A DNA stretch of 64,000 nucleotides from Mesorhizobium xinjiangense (GCF_009749525.1 NZ_WOAC01000005.1:124001-188000), one strand, 5' to 3'; shown: positions 7,491 to 18,454, counted from the first letter of the stretch. The notes: generated by a model not told the origin, from the letters alone. Translations and numbers: made by a program.

Positions 7491-8891
7491 TCAGCTAAGA
7501 AACTGCAGATAAAGCACGTAGATGCTGAGGACGGCGAGGCCGATCGTGCCTGTCCATGCCCAGGCGAACATCAGCTTGGAGGGCATGAACTCCAGATCCG
7601 ATCCGGTAAAGTTGTCCTTGACGGCCCTGATGTTCATCCAGAACAGAAGCGGCGAGAACAAGAGCGCAAGGACCGATGCCACCTGGACCACGAAGATTGG
7701 CTTCGGCAGGCCGAATATGATCGCCGTGCCGGCAATCACCCACAGGATCTGGAAACCACGGTAGATGAACTGGCGGGTTTGCGGCTTGTCCCATACCTTG
7801 CGCAGGCGGACGCAGCATTCTTCGAAGACACGCGCCTGGCCGTCGAAATAGGTGAACACCGTCGAAAACAGCGCCGACACGCCGCCTGCGATGATCACGG
7901 GGAAGATCCACGCGCCAAATGTCTCCGTATACATGGTCGCGATGGTGAGACCCATCTCCTTGGACGACGGCACCAGACCGATCGGATGGAGCACGACGGC
8001 GCCGACGATCAGGAAGGCCATGCCCGTCAGCATCGAGATGACATAGCTGATGTTCATGTCGCGCTTGAACAGCGTCATGTAGTTGCGCATATAGTTCGGT
8101 GCGAGATTGACCTTGTAGCCTTGGCGCTCGAGTTCGCGCACCTTCACCATCCCGCTCTTCTTGTCGACCGCCCAGTTGGACTGCATGGGCGCGACTTCGA
8201 CAGTGGTCGGGAAATAGCCGAACATGGCGCCGAAAAGGAGCGCGGCTCCGACAGGCGGCAGCGTCGGCAGGAGGCGCGTCATATAGTCTGCGGGGTCCGG
8301 CGCCTGCAGAAGGAACGCGGTGAGTGATGCCAATGCAAAGACGATGATCGCGACCTTAACGAACGCCTCGAGGGCTGCATACTTGCCGGCCCACAGGATC
8401 GCCACCGTGAGAACCAGGATGGTGACGGCCCATAATTCCAGCGAAAGAAACGGAAAGGCCGCCCATAGAAGCGCCGCGCAACCAAGGGCGCGACCGGCAA
8501 TGCCGAACGTGTTCGCCAGCGATTGAAAGCCGAGATACCAGAATGGCCAATTGCCCATCCGCCCATAGGCTTCCATGATGCTTTCGCCGCGCACCAAAGT
8601 GTAGCGATGCGCGAATTCGAAGGCGCAATATTTCAAAAAGTATGCGAACGGGATGATCCACAGCAAGGCATAGCCGTATTGGGCGCCGGCCGTGGGCCCG
8701 TGCATGATGTGGCTGGCCCCGATGCCGGTCATGGCGGCGGCAATTCCGGGCCCCATCGCCTTCCAGGTGTCACGTACACCTGTACCCGGCGCCTTGAGGT
8801 TTATGACCTGATTCTTCCCCGGAAGCTCTGCATCGTCGAAGCCGGCGGCTCCTTCCCGATACACTGCTTCCGTCGATGCTGTTGAATTCAT
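7491..8891 (-). CDS. Nramp-fold membrane transporter without the canonical metal motifs
   Basis: This 466-residue inner-membrane protein has about 11 helices and aligns by eye to the Nramp/SLC11 family (GPGIAAAMTGIGASHI opening, length as usual). The helix-1 metal motif DPGN is replaced by TGIGAS, and the helix-6 motif MPH is not found; GYFPTTVEVAPMQ stands in that area. These residues bind divalent metals in true Nramps, so another substrate, perhaps an organic acid, is likely. ATG at 8891 has GAGGAGGAG upstream. The frame stays open to 10070, but the extension runs through the divergent promoter region and antisense to the next gene, so I reject it. An operator at 8960-8976 is 69 bases upstream. 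Confidence 0.85.
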   Translation of the reverse strand: MNSTASTEAVYREGAAGFDDAELPGKNQVINLKAPGTGVRDTWKAMGPGIAAAMTGIGASHIMHGPTAGAQYGYALLWIIPFAYFLKYCAFEFAHRYTLVRGESIMEAYGRMGNWPFWYLGFQSLANTFGIAGRALGCAALLWAAFPFLSLELWAVTILVLTVAILWAGKYAALEAFVKVAIIVFALASLTAFLLQAPDPADYMTRLLPTLPPVGAALLFGAMFGYFPTTVEVAPMQSNWAVDKKSGMVKVRELERQGYKVNLAPNYMRNYMTLFKRDMNISYVISMLTGMAFLIVGAVVLHPIGLVPSSKEMGLTIATMYTETFGAWIFPVIIAGGVSALFSTVFTYFDGQARVFEECCVRLRKVWDKPQTRQFIYRGFQILWVIAGTAIIFGLPKPIFVVQVASVLALLFSPLLFWMNIRAVKDNFTGSDLEFMPSKLMFAWAWTGTIGLAVLSIYVLYLQFLS

Positions 8892-8959
8892 ATGGCGTAC
8901 TCCTCCTCGAATGTGTAGCTTCGTAGAGGGCGTCAGAACCCTCTTTGCCACATTCCGAC

Positions 8960-8976
8960 TGGCATAATGTATTCCT
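8960..8976 (-). promoter_or_regulatory. GntR-type operator, site 5 (Nramp-fold gene promoter)
   Basis: TGGCATAATGTATTCCT keeps the TGGCAT half-site and a weaker ATTCCT half-site with the usual 5-base centre. It lies 69 bases upstream of the ATG at 8891 in the divergent region shared with the acyl-CoA synthetase. Confidence 0.6.
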
Positions 8977-9072
8977 GATGCCGTTTTCGCAATGCTTTTT
9001 TTGTCGGCAAACCGATGATCCTCTCTCTGAATGCCCAGAAAGAGGAAGTTAAGAGTTGACATGCCGGCTCGC

Positions 9073-9089
9073 TGGAATACAAAATGCCA
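9073..9089 (+). promoter_or_regulatory. GntR-type operator, site 6 (acyl-CoA synthetase promoter)
   Basis: TGGAATACAAAATGCCA reads TGGCATTTTGTATTCCA on the other strand, nearly identical to the site before tctC. It ends 97 bases before the ATG at 9186, giving the divergent pair one operator each. Confidence 0.65.
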
Positions 9090-9185
9090 CAATATTGAGA
9101 ATGGCGGCTTCCGGGCTCTTGCGCCTTGCAAATTGGGGCAATTCCCAACTCGTCGAAGGAAGTCAGCCCCACCAAGGAGGAGACC

Positions 9186-11312
9186 ATGCTCGACAAATCC
9201 GCGATCCGGAACGTGCTGGAGAAGGCAAAGTCCGAAGGGCGCAACTCTCTCACCGCGCCCGAGGGCAAGTTGCTGTGCGACGCCTATGGCATCACCGTGC
9301 CGAGGGAAGGGGTGGCGAAAAGCGCGGACGAGGCGGCCACGCTCGCCGCCGATATGGGCTTTCCGGTGGTCATGAAAATCGTCTCGCCCGATATCCTGCA
9401 CAAGACCGAGGCGGGCGGCGTGATCGTCGGCGTCAATTCGGCCGATGAGGCCAAGGCGGCCTACCAGACGATTCTCGGCAATGCCAAGGCCTACAATGCC
9501 AAGGCCAATATTGAAGGCGTCCAGGTCCAGCAGATGCTCAAGGGTGGCCAGGAAGTGATTATCGGCGCCGTCACCGACGGCAGCTTCGGCAAGCTCGTCG
9601 CCTTCGGCATGGGCGGCATCCTGGTCGAGGTGCTCAAGGACGTGACCTTCCGCCTCGCTCCCGTCACGCGGGACGAAGCGCTGTCCATGCTCGACGGTAT
9701 CCAGGCGGCCGAAATGCTGAAAGGCGTGCGCGGCGGCGATCCGGTCAACCGTGAAGCGCTGGCGGACATGATCGTGCGCGTTTCCGAACTGGTGAGCGAC
9801 TATCCGGAGATTTCCGAGCTCGACCTCAATCCCGTATTCGCCACCAAGGATGGGGCGATTGCCGCCGATGTGCGGGTGGTCGTCGATTACGACCAGCCGG
9901 CGCCGCGCTACCGGCCGAGCCAGGACGAGATCGTCACGGCGATGAACCGCATCATGCGTCCCAAGGCCGTGGCCGTCATCGGTGCCTCGGCAGAGGACGG
10001 CAAGATCGGCAATTCGGTGATGAAGAACCTCATCAATGGCGGCTACAAGGGACAGATCTATCCCGTCCATCCGAAGGCCGACGAGATCCTCGGCTACAAG
10101 GCCTACAGGAGCGTGAAGGACGTTCCGGGCGAGATCGACACGGCGATCTTCGCCATTCCGGCGAAGTTCGTCGCCGGCGCCCTGACGGAATGTGGCGAGA
10201 AAGGCATTCCCGGCGCGGTCCTCATTCCCTCGGGCTTTGCCGAGGCGGGCGCGCCGGAACTGCAGGAAGAGATCGTCAAGATCGGCCGCAAATACAATAT
10301 CCGCATGATGGGGCCGAACATCTACGGCTTCTACTATACGCCGGAAAATCTCTGCGCCACGTTCTGCACCGCTTACGACGTCAAGGGATCGGCCGCGCTC
10401 TCCTCACAGTCGGGCGGCATCGGTATGGCCATCATCGGCTTTTCGCGCTCGGCGCAGATGGGCGTGTCGGCCATCGTCGGGCTCGGCAACAAGTCCGACA
10501 TCGACGAGGACGATCTGCTCGCCTTCTTCGAGCAGGACGACAACACCAACATCATCGCCCAGCATTGCGAGGACCTGAAGGACGGCCGCGCCTTCGCCGA
10601 GGCCGCCAAGCGGGTGTCCAAGAAGAAGCCGGTCGTGGTGCTGAAGGCCGGACGGACGTCTGCCGGCGCCAAGGCGGCATCGTCCCATACCGGTGCGCTT
10701 GCCGGCAACGACAAGATCTATGACGACGTCTTCAAGCAAGTTGGCGTCATCCGCGCCAATTCGCTGCGTCAGCTTCTGGAGTTCGCCCGCGGCGTCCCGG
10801 TGCTGCCGACGCCCAAGGGCGAGAACGTCGTCATCATCACCGGCGCCGGCGGCTCGGGCGTGCTTCTTTCAGACGCCTGCGTCGACAATGGCTTGAGCCT
10901 GATGTCGATGCCGGACGACCTCGACGCGGCCTTCCGCAAGTTCATCCCGCCCTTCGGTGCGGCCGGCAATCCGGTCGACATCACCGGTGGCGAGCCGCCG
11001 CAGACCTACAAGAACACCGTCCGGCTGGGGCTCGAGGACGATCGCATCCATTCGCTGATCCTCGGTTACTGGCACACCATCGTCACGCCGCCCATGGTGT
11101 TTGCCAAGCTGATGGTCGAGGTGAAGGAGGAGATGGCTGCCAAGGGCATCGAGAAGCCGATGGTCGCCTCGCTGGCCGGCGACGTCGAGGTCGAGGAAGC
11201 CGCCGAATATCTCTACCAGCACGGCATCCCGGCCTATGCCTATTCGACCGAACTGCCGGTCGAGGTGCTGGGCGCCAAATACAAGTGGGCGCGCGGCGCG
11301 GGTCTCCTCTGA
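9186..11312 (+). CDS. NDP-forming acyl-CoA synthetase, ATP-grasp domain first
   Basis: This 708-residue protein belongs to the acetate/acyl-CoA ligase (NDP-forming) family, which makes acyl-CoA from acid, CoA and ATP through a phosphohistidine. An ATP-grasp domain fills about 1-230 (MKIVSPDILHKTEAGGVIVGV). A CoA-binding Rossmann domain follows (AVIGASAEDGKIGN, near 265), then the ligase domains with the SHTG loop, where His501 is the expected phosphohistidine. This beta-then-alpha order is the reverse of the paralogue at 36894-39002. ATG at 9186 has AAGGAGG; an upstream ATG at 9126 lacks one. It precedes the sucCD-like pair by about 100 bases and carries its own operator. The acid is unknown; oxalate is a possibility given oxc. 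Confidence 0.88.
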   Translation: MLDKSAIRNVLEKAKSEGRNSLTAPEGKLLCDAYGITVPREGVAKSADEAATLAADMGFPVVMKIVSPDILHKTEAGGVIVGVNSADEAKAAYQTILGNAKAYNAKANIEGVQVQQMLKGGQEVIIGAVTDGSFGKLVAFGMGGILVEVLKDVTFRLAPVTRDEALSMLDGIQAAEMLKGVRGGDPVNREALADMIVRVSELVSDYPEISELDLNPVFATKDGAIAADVRVVVDYDQPAPRYRPSQDEIVTAMNRIMRPKAVAVIGASAEDGKIGNSVMKNLINGGYKGQIYPVHPKADEILGYKAYRSVKDVPGEIDTAIFAIPAKFVAGALTECGEKGIPGAVLIPSGFAEAGAPELQEEIVKIGRKYNIRMMGPNIYGFYYTPENLCATFCTAYDVKGSAALSSQSGGIGMAIIGFSRSAQMGVSAIVGLGNKSDIDEDDLLAFFEQDDNTNIIAQHCEDLKDGRAFAEAAKRVSKKKPVVVLKAGRTSAGAKAASSHTGALAGNDKIYDDVFKQVGVIRANSLRQLLEFARGVPVLPTPKGENVVIITGAGGSGVLLSDACVDNGLSLMSMPDDLDAAFRKFIPPFGAAGNPVDITGGEPPQTYKNTVRLGLEDDRIHSLILGYWHTIVTPPMVFAKLMVEVKEEMAAKGIEKPMVASLAGDVEVEEAAEYLYQHGIPAYAYSTELPVEVLGAKYKWARGAGLL

Positions 11313-11416
11313 TCCTCCCGAACGGGTTCTGTCCGGGCGCGGTGCGGTCTTTGAAACCGCACGGCCCCGGCAGGCCCGATTTTCCCTCCATCGTTGTTTG
11401 AAGAGGTAAAGCCTCT

Positions 11417-12610
<1,194 letters not shown>

Positions 12611-12615
12611 AACCG

Positions 12616-13533
12616 ATGTCGATCCTCATCAATTCCGACACGCGTGTCCTGTGCCAGGGGATGACCGGCAAGACCGCGACATTCCACACGCGCGAGGCCA
12701 TCAAGTACGGTACGCAGATGGTCGGCGGGGTGGCGCCCGGCAAGGGCGGCATGAGCCATCTCGGCCTGCCCGTCTTCGATACCGTGGCCGATGCGCGCGC
12801 GGCCACCGGGGCGGATGCAAGCGTCATCTACGTCCCGCCATTCGCCGCCGCCGACGCGATCTGCGAGGCGATCGATGCGGAAGTCGAGCTGATCGTGTGC
12901 ATCACCGAGGGAATCCCGGTGCTCGACATGCAGCGCGTCAAGCGGGCGCTGACGGGTTCGCGATCGCGCCTGGTCGGGCCGAACTGTCCCGGCATCATCA
13001 CCGCCGGCGAGTGCAAGATCGGCATCATGCCCGGCTCCATCTTCCGCAAGGGCTCGGTCGGCATCGTCTCGCGCTCGGGAACGCTCACCTATGAGGCGGT
13101 CTACCAGACCTCGCAGAAGGGGCTCGGCCAGACGACGGCCGTGGGCATTGGCGGCGATCCGATCAAGGGCACGGAATTCATCGACGTCCTGGAGAAGTTC
13201 CTGGCCGATCCGGCAACCGAATCGATCGTCATGATCGGCGAAATCGGCGGGCAGGCCGAGGAAGATGCTGCCCGCTTCCTCGCCGACGAGGCTAGGCGAG
13301 GCCGCGCCAAGCCGACCGTCGGCTTCATCGCCGGGCGCACCGCGCCTCCCGGCCGGCGCATGGGCCATGCCGGCGCCATCATCGCCGGCGGCAAGGGCGG
13401 GGCTGAAGACAAGATCGCGGCGATGCAGGAAGCCGGCATCCGGATTGCGCCGACCCCGGCCCGACTCGGTGAGACGCTGGTGGAGTTGCTGGGCGGCAAT
13501 GTCGATGCAGGGCCGCTTGTGGCGGCGGGATAA
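12616..13533 (+). CDS. sucD: Succinyl-CoA synthetase-type ligase, alpha subunit (accessory copy)
   Basis: This 305-residue protein is a complete alpha subunit: CoA-binding Rossmann domain ([34 protein letters not shown]), the [21 protein letters not shown] segment, and the GHAGA loop with His251, the phosphohistidine. The start ATG at 12616 lies 5 bases after the beta-subunit stop, so the two are translated together and form an alpha/beta complex. It ends 119 bases before the GntR regulator. Substrate uncertain: succinate, malate or another dicarboxylate, as for its partner. Confidence 0.87.
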   Translation: MSILINSDTRVLCQGMTGKTATFHTREAIKYGTQMVGGVAPGKGGMSHLGLPVFDTVADARAATGADASVIYVPPFAAADAICEAIDAEVELIVCITEGIPVLDMQRVKRALTGSRSRLVGPNCPGIITAGECKIGIMPGSIFRKGSVGIVSRSGTLTYEAVYQTSQKGLGQTTAVGIGGDPIKGTEFIDVLEKFLADPATESIVMIGEIGGQAEEDAARFLADEARRGRAKPTVGFIAGRTAPPGRRMGHAGAIIAGGKGGAEDKIAAMQEAGIRIAPTPARLGETLVELLGGNVDAGPLVAAG

Positions 13534-13615
13534 TGAGCGCTTCCTCCGCCCGGCACCCAACAATGCGCCCTGCGACTTCGTGCTTCACTTGAGAAACGCA
13601 ATCCAATCAAACATA

Positions 13616-13632
13616 TGGTATTATAGATTCCA
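13616..13632 (+). promoter_or_regulatory. GntR-type operator, site 7 (autoregulation of the gntR gene)
   Basis: TGGTATTATAGATTCCA has the regulon motif with both half-sites (TGGTAT and ATTCCA). It ends 21 bases before the GTG start at 13653, immediately before the ribosome site, the position expected for a repressor acting on its own gene. Confidence 0.65.
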
Positions 13633-13652
13633 GATTTGACCAGGAGAGAGTC

Positions 13653-14387
13653 GTGAGCCCGAGAACCCAGATGCGTTGGCCGGCGGCCGAAGAATCCACC
13701 CCGGATCTCGCGCTGGAGCCTTTTTCGGCCGAGCCGAATTTCAAGACGCGGATCTATGCGGCGCTGAAACACGCGATTGCCGGCATGGACATCTACGGTA
13801 CCAGCGAGGACACATGGCTCGACGAGCGCCAGCTCGCCGAGCGGCTGGGGGTGAGCCGGACCCCGATCCGCGAGGCGATCGCCATGCTCGAGCAGCAGGG
13901 GTTCGTGAAGTCGATCCCGCGGCGCGGCATCATCGTCCTGCGCAAGACGAAGCGCGAGGTCATCGAGATGATCCAGGTCTGGGCGGCCCTGGAAGGCATG
14001 GCGGCGCGGCTGATCTCGCTCAACGCCAGCCGCAAGGATATCGACCGGCTGCGCAAGATATTCGACAAGTTTCATGACGGCCATGCGCCGGCCGACTATC
14101 TGAGCGAATATTCCGAGGCCAATCTGCAGTTTCACCAGACGCTGATCCAGATGACCGGGTCGCATATCCTGCAGGAAATGACCGAAGACATCCTGTTGCA
14201 CGTGCGCGGCATCCGAAAGATGACCATCGGCCGCCACGACCGCGCGGACCAGTCGATCAAGGACCATCTGTCGATCATCGATGCATTGGAACGGCGCGAT
14301 ACGGAACTGGCCGAAAAACTCTGCCGGGACCACACGCTCGGTCTGGCCGATTATGTCGAAAAGCACAGCGAAGGCATTTTCGATTGA
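13653..14387 (+). CDS. GntR-family regulator, FadR/FCD type, likely controller of the 0.4-14 kb regulon
   Basis: This 244-residue protein has a winged-helix domain at about 30-95, with recognition helix SRTPIREAI at 68-76 followed by the wing IPRRGIIVL. The all-helical FCD ligand domain fills 100-240, with conserved D and H positions that bind a metal and organic acid in the family. The GTG start at 13653 has AGGAGAGAG upstream. Its own operator abuts the ribosome site, and six further copies precede the transporter, oxc, small-protein, Nramp-fold and synthetase genes. FCD regulators usually sense a carboxylate and release DNA on binding, so a pathway acid is the likely inducer. The assignment of these sites to this protein is inference from proximity and motif type. 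Confidence 0.88.
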   Translation: MSPRTQMRWPAAEESTPDLALEPFSAEPNFKTRIYAALKHAIAGMDIYGTSEDTWLDERQLAERLGVSRTPIREAIAMLEQQGFVKSIPRRGIIVLRKTKREVIEMIQVWAALEGMAARLISLNASRKDIDRLRKIFDKFHDGHAPADYLSEYSEANLQFHQTLIQMTGSHILQEMTEDILLHVRGIRKMTIGRHDRADQSIKDHLSIIDALERRDTELAEKLCRDHTLGLADYVEKHSEGIFD

Positions 14388-14483
14388 ACGTACGGTGCGT
14401 ACCTTCACCCGATGGCGGGACGCCGTACCGCGCTGCCTGTGGGACGAACGGAGCCTGCACCTGGTAGGCACGAGGAGATCATC

Positions 14484-15482
14484 TTGACCGAACTCCCCAA
14501 GACCATGACCGCGATCGCCATCACCGAGCCGGGCGGGCCGGAGGTGTTGAAGCCCGAATCGCGTCCGCTGCCCTCGCTTGGCGACAGCGAAATCCTGATC
14601 CGTGTTGCGGCCGCCGGGGTGAACCGGCCGGACGTCTTGCAGCGCGCCGGGGCCTATCCGCCGCCCAAGGGCGCGTCCGACCTGCCGGGCCTGGAGGTGG
14701 CCGGAACGGTCGCGGCAGTGGGCAGCAATGTGTCGCGCTGGAAAGCAGGCGACACGGTCTGCGCGCTCACACCCGGCGGCGGCTATGCCGAATATGCACT
14801 GGTCGACCAGTCCAATGCGCTTTCCATCCCGGATGGCCTGACCTCGGTTGAAGCGGCGGCCATCCCGGAAACCTTCTTCACCGTCTGGCACAATGTCTTT
14901 CAGCGCGGGGGGCTCAAGTCCGGCGAAACGCTGCTCGTGCATGGCGGTGCGTCGGGCATCGGCACGACGGCGATCATGCTCGCCAAGGCCTTTGGTTCGA
15001 CCGTCATAGTGACCGCCGGCTCGGACGAGAAATGCGCCGCCTGCCGTGAACTGGGAGCGGATGAGGCCATCAACTACCGCGAGAAGGACTGGGTCGACGT
15101 CGTCAAGCAGGTGACGGGCAAGCGCGGCGCCAATGTCATTCTCGACATGGTCGGCGGTCCCTATATCGAGAAGAACTACCAGGCGGCGGCCATAGATGGC
15201 CGCATCGTTTCCATCGCCTTCCTGCAGGGCTCGCGCGCCGAGGTCGATTTCGTGCGACTGATGATGAAGCGGCTTACCCACACCGGCTCGACGCTGCGCG
15301 CCCAGTCCGTGGAGGCCAAGGCGGGCATCGCCGGCGAACTGGAAGAAAAGGTCTGGCCGCTGCTGGCGCAAGGCAAGGTGCGCCCGCTCGTCCATGCCCG
15401 CTTCCCCCTCGCCGAGGCGTCCAGGGCGCATGCGCTGATGGAAACCAACGCGCATATCGGCAAGATCGTGCTGGAGGTCTGA
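14484..15482 (+). CDS. NAD(P)H:quinone oxidoreductase, zinc-free MDR family (PIG3-like)
   Basis: This 332-residue protein matches quinone oxidoreductases of the medium-chain reductase superfamily: GroES-like N-terminus (AAGVNRPDVLQRAGAYPPPKGASDLPGLEVAG), then a Rossmann domain (LLVHGGASGIGTTAIMLAKAFGS). Catalytic zinc ligands of alcohol dehydrogenases are missing, as normal for the group. It would reduce quinones or enones with NADPH in the cytoplasm. I prefer the TTG start at 14484, which has GAGGAG six bases before it; the ATG at 14505 has no ribosome site. It lies 97 bases after the GntR gene on the same strand and may share its transcript. Confidence 0.85.
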   Translation: MTELPKTMTAIAITEPGGPEVLKPESRPLPSLGDSEILIRVAAAGVNRPDVLQRAGAYPPPKGASDLPGLEVAGTVAAVGSNVSRWKAGDTVCALTPGGGYAEYALVDQSNALSIPDGLTSVEAAAIPETFFTVWHNVFQRGGLKSGETLLVHGGASGIGTTAIMLAKAFGSTVIVTAGSDEKCAACRELGADEAINYREKDWVDVVKQVTGKRGANVILDMVGGPYIEKNYQAAAIDGRIVSIAFLQGSRAEVDFVRLMMKRLTHTGSTLRAQSVEAKAGIAGELEEKVWPLLAQGKVRPLVHARFPLAEASRAHALMETNAHIGKIVLEV

Positions 15483-15597
15483 CCCGTCCGGGCCGCTATG
15501 ACGCGCGGGCGGGCGAGGTATCGGCCTTGATACCCGTTTGCGGCGAGATGGCGGATCGCCTAAACATGTCGTGAGCAAGAACATGGAGTGTTCCGGC

Positions 15598-16362
15598 ATG
15601 GCATGCAGGGTTTCGGGCCGTCTATTCGCTGTCGTCGTGATGCTTACGGCAGCGCTCATGACGGGGTCAGCACTGGCCGAGACGAGGACCTTGAATGGCA
15701 CGGTCGCCTATCGCGAGCGTATCGCATTGCCTCCGTCGACAGTTCTCGAGGTCGCGCTTGTCGATGTGTCGCGTGCCGATGCCCCCGCTATCACGCTGGC
15801 GCAGACACGGGTCGAGCCGGCCGGGCAGGTGCCCATCGCCTTCGCGCTGGATTATGAAGACACCGATATCGAACCGTCGCGCACCTACGCGCTTGAGGCG
15901 AAGATCCTGGTCGATGGGCAGCCCTGGTTTGCAACGACCAGGCAATATCGGGTGTTCGACGATGGCGAGGCAACGGCCGAGATCATCGTTACGCGGGTTG
16001 TCGCAAACGATATCCCCGGCGGGGCAGAGCAGTTGGCCGGCGATTGGATTGTCGTGGACATCGAGGGCCGAGGCGTCATCGAAGACCCTCAGGCGCGCCT
16101 GAAAATCGCTGATGGCGGCGCCGTGAGCGGCACGGGCGGATGCAACAGGATGGCCGGTCAGGCGACGATTTCAGGCGACAGGATCGACTTCGGACCCATG
16201 GTGGCAACGCAGATGGCCTGCTTGCCGGCCGTCATGGAGCAGGAGCGCAGCTTGTTCGACGCCCTGGAGAAGGTGCGCGGCTGGCGCATCGACGAGACGG
16301 GCGACAGGCTTCTTCTGCTCGACGAGAACGCCGAGACCATGGTGACGCTGCGCCGGGGTTGA
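15598..16362 (+). CDS. Exported YbaY-META domain protein
   Basis: This 254-residue protein has a signal peptide ending near residue 27 (GSALA). Residues about 30-125 match the YbaY/pilotin-like domain (LNGTVAYRERIALPPSTVLEVALVDVS), and about 140-254 the META/HslJ domain with SGTGGCNRMAGQ and MACLPAVMEQE. Proteins with this pair are envelope or lipid-linked factors of poorly defined role; HslJ is linked to novobiocin and heat response in E. coli. No lipobox cysteine is seen at the cleavage site, so it is probably periplasmic. ATG at 15598 has GGAG upstream and gives a clean signal; 15583 and 15538 are upstream in-frame alternatives. An inverted repeat GGTATC-N6-GATACC at 15517-15534 precedes it. 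Confidence 0.85.
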   Translation: MACRVSGRLFAVVVMLTAALMTGSALAETRTLNGTVAYRERIALPPSTVLEVALVDVSRADAPAITLAQTRVEPAGQVPIAFALDYEDTDIEPSRTYALEAKILVDGQPWFATTRQYRVFDDGEATAEIIVTRVVANDIPGGAEQLAGDWIVVDIEGRGVIEDPQARLKIADGGAVSGTGGCNRMAGQATISGDRIDFGPMVATQMACLPAVMEQERSLFDALEKVRGWRIDETGDRLLLLDENAETMVTLRRG

Positions 16363-16385
16363 GGCGGAATGTGTGGAGCGACGAT

Positions 16386-18275
16386 TCATTGTTGGCCTTC
16401 CTGGTTGCCCTGATCCGGCCTCTCCGCCTCGATGACCGAATCTTTCAAATTCGCTATCTCGACGCGCAGGAAGGCCGGCAATTTCGGAAGGTCATCCGGC
16501 CTGGCGTCGAGCTGGACCGCCAAGGCGATGCTGCGCAGGGCGCGCTTCGATGCCGCCAGCCCCGTATCGTCGATGAGCGCGTGTGCCTGGGCGGCCGCCT
16601 CTTTCGCATTCGTTGCCTGTTCGACCGTCCAGCAGGCCGCGAGCACCCGGTAAGCCAGGCGCTCGGTGGCGATGACCGACGGCCACAGCCGTTCCGCTAC
16701 CCGGCGGTTGTGCTGGGTGGCGCCGACGCTCCTGTCATAGGCGTTCAACAGCATGATGGCGCGGTGACGCAGGTCCCGCCGCGCGCGCCGGGCCGCATCG
16801 CTGGTCATGTCGGCGCTGGCGAGATGACCGAGTGTCGATTCGACAGAGGCCAGCGTCTGGGCAATCTCCCGGGGTATGGGAACAGCCAGGGCGCGCGCCG
16901 CGCTCAGAAGATGCACCGCCAGCCCGACCGTGCAGCCGATGACGGTATCGACCCCGCGCACCCACAGCAGATGCCCGACATCGGCGACCTCGTGGCCGCC
17001 GGTGGATATGGTCAGCGCGGCACAGGTGATGAAGACGACGGCGAGCGCGTAGTTGCGTACCACCACCATCTCGATGGTGAATTGCAGCGCCATCAAAGTG
17101 GCGACGAGCCACAGACCTTCGGGATGCAGCGCCAGGACGATCCCGGCAAGGAACAGGCCGACGAAGGTGCCGCTCATGCGCTCGATGCCGCGCTGCAGGC
17201 TGCGCGTCCAGTCGAGCCCTTGATGCAGGATCAGGACGGCGGCGGCCATGGTCCAATAGGCGCGCTCCAGATCCAGGGCGGCGCCGATGGCACCGGCTGC
17301 GACGCTCGCCACGCCGACGCGCGCGGCCGCCAGCATCGCCGGCGACCAGGGTCTGAAATTTTCGCGGAACGCATCCAGTACGCCGTGATGGCCGAGCGGC
17401 ACATGGGCTGGGTCTGTCCGCTCGGCATCCTTGCCGGGCCTGGCCGCCGCCTTGCCGAGCTGTCGCGCCTCGGCCGCAATCGCGGCAGGGTCCTCGTCGC
17501 CCGGCGTGAGCGCTTTGGCAAACAGGAGGTGAAGCCGGCGGTTGATGGCGCGCAAACGACTCAGCGTGCCATCGGGCCGCGGCCTGGCCGGCTGAAAGGT
17601 CACCAAGGTGGTCCACGCCTCGTGCAAGGCCAACGAGGCGTTGTGACGGGCGTCATCCTGGGCGGCGGTGCCGAGTGCGCCGGCAAGGCGCGCAACGGCG
17701 TCGGCAGCGCGCCTGACGGCCCTGCGTTCGGGGTTGCGCGGGGCGATGATTGCGCCCGTCATATGCACGAGCCAGGCGAACGCGCCGCCGCCGAACACCA
17801 GGAGACCGACCTGCCAGGGCTCCAGGTGATCGGCCGGCATCGCCGTGCCGACGGCGCATGCCAGGGCGAACATATAGGCGCCAGGCGGGCCGACGCGCAG
17901 CGCATTGCACAAGAAGGTCGCCAGCACGGCGATCAGCGTGATGGCCGGAACGACGGCCAGGGGCATGCGGTGAGACCAGACGCCGAAGGTGACGACAAGT
18001 GCGAAGGACAGGGCGACCAGCGCTACATGACCGGCACGGTTGAGATAGGGCCGGTCGTTGCCGTAGAGCGCCGTGAAGCCGCCGATACAGGCCATGAGCG
18101 CGGCCGCCATGTCGCTTGTCGCCCATCCGGCTGCGACAATACCTCCGGTGGTGATGGCGGCGCGCGTGGCGATCGGCCAGCGTGGCCCGGCCGGGCGCAG
18201 CTTGAACAGGGCGCCCAGGCGCAAGGAGGCGGCCGGCGGCGGCGGAAACGACGATGTCGAGCGCGATGAACTCAT
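16386..18275 (-). CDS. FUSC-family inner-membrane protein
   Basis: This 629-residue protein has two blocks of about five or six hydrophobic helices (about 40-190 and 350-500) separated by soluble regions. This is the layout of FUSC/YccS/AaeB-type proteins, which are thought to export aromatic acids or other small molecules. Markers are the N-terminal membrane block IATRAAITTGGIVAAGWATSDMAAALMACIGG and the second block starting near LAAARVGVASVAAGAIGAAL. ATG 18275 is the first start in frame. It is convergent with the META protein. No HlyD-type partner is adjacent, so its role is unassigned. Confidence 0.8.
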   Translation of the reverse strand: MSSSRSTSSFPPPPAASLRLGALFKLRPAGPRWPIATRAAITTGGIVAAGWATSDMAAALMACIGGFTALYGNDRPYLNRAGHVALVALSFALVVTFGVWSHRMPLAVVPAITLIAVLATFLCNALRVGPPGAYMFALACAVGTAMPADHLEPWQVGLLVFGGGAFAWLVHMTGAIIAPRNPERRAVRRAADAVARLAGALGTAAQDDARHNASLALHEAWTTLVTFQPARPRPDGTLSRLRAINRRLHLLFAKALTPGDEDPAAIAAEARQLGKAAARPGKDAERTDPAHVPLGHHGVLDAFRENFRPWSPAMLAAARVGVASVAAGAIGAALDLERAYWTMAAAVLILHQGLDWTRSLQRGIERMSGTFVGLFLAGIVLALHPEGLWLVATLMALQFTIEMVVVRNYALAVVFITCAALTISTGGHEVADVGHLLWVRGVDTVIGCTVGLAVHLLSAARALAVPIPREIAQTLASVESTLGHLASADMTSDAARRARRDLRHRAIMLLNAYDRSVGATQHNRRVAERLWPSVIATERLAYRVLAACWTVEQATNAKEAAAQAHALIDDTGLAASKRALRSIALAVQLDARPDDLPKLPAFLRVEIANLKDSVIEAERPDQGNQEGQQ

Positions 18276-18454
18276 TCGGTTTGTGTCCCCGGTGCCGGGA
18301 TGTGAACGGATCGCTCCGTATCGCTAGCGCATCGAGCCGGCGAGAGGAAGCCGGTGCGTGTCCTGCTCCATGATGACCGGCGCGTCTTCCTCGGCTATAT
18401 GGGGCAATCGCGCGGGCAGGACGCGTGACGACTAGATCTGGCGCGCATATCTCT

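Noticed and set aside
8892-10070. N-terminal extension of the Nramp-fold protein by nearly 400 residues
   Set aside because: The extension crosses the divergent promoter with two operators and runs antisense through the acyl-CoA synthetase gene. ATG 8891 has a strong ribosome site.
13101-15701. 866-codon minus-strand frame across sucD, gntR and the quinone reductase
   Set aside because: Shadow of three well-supported plus-strand genes; no domain recognised.
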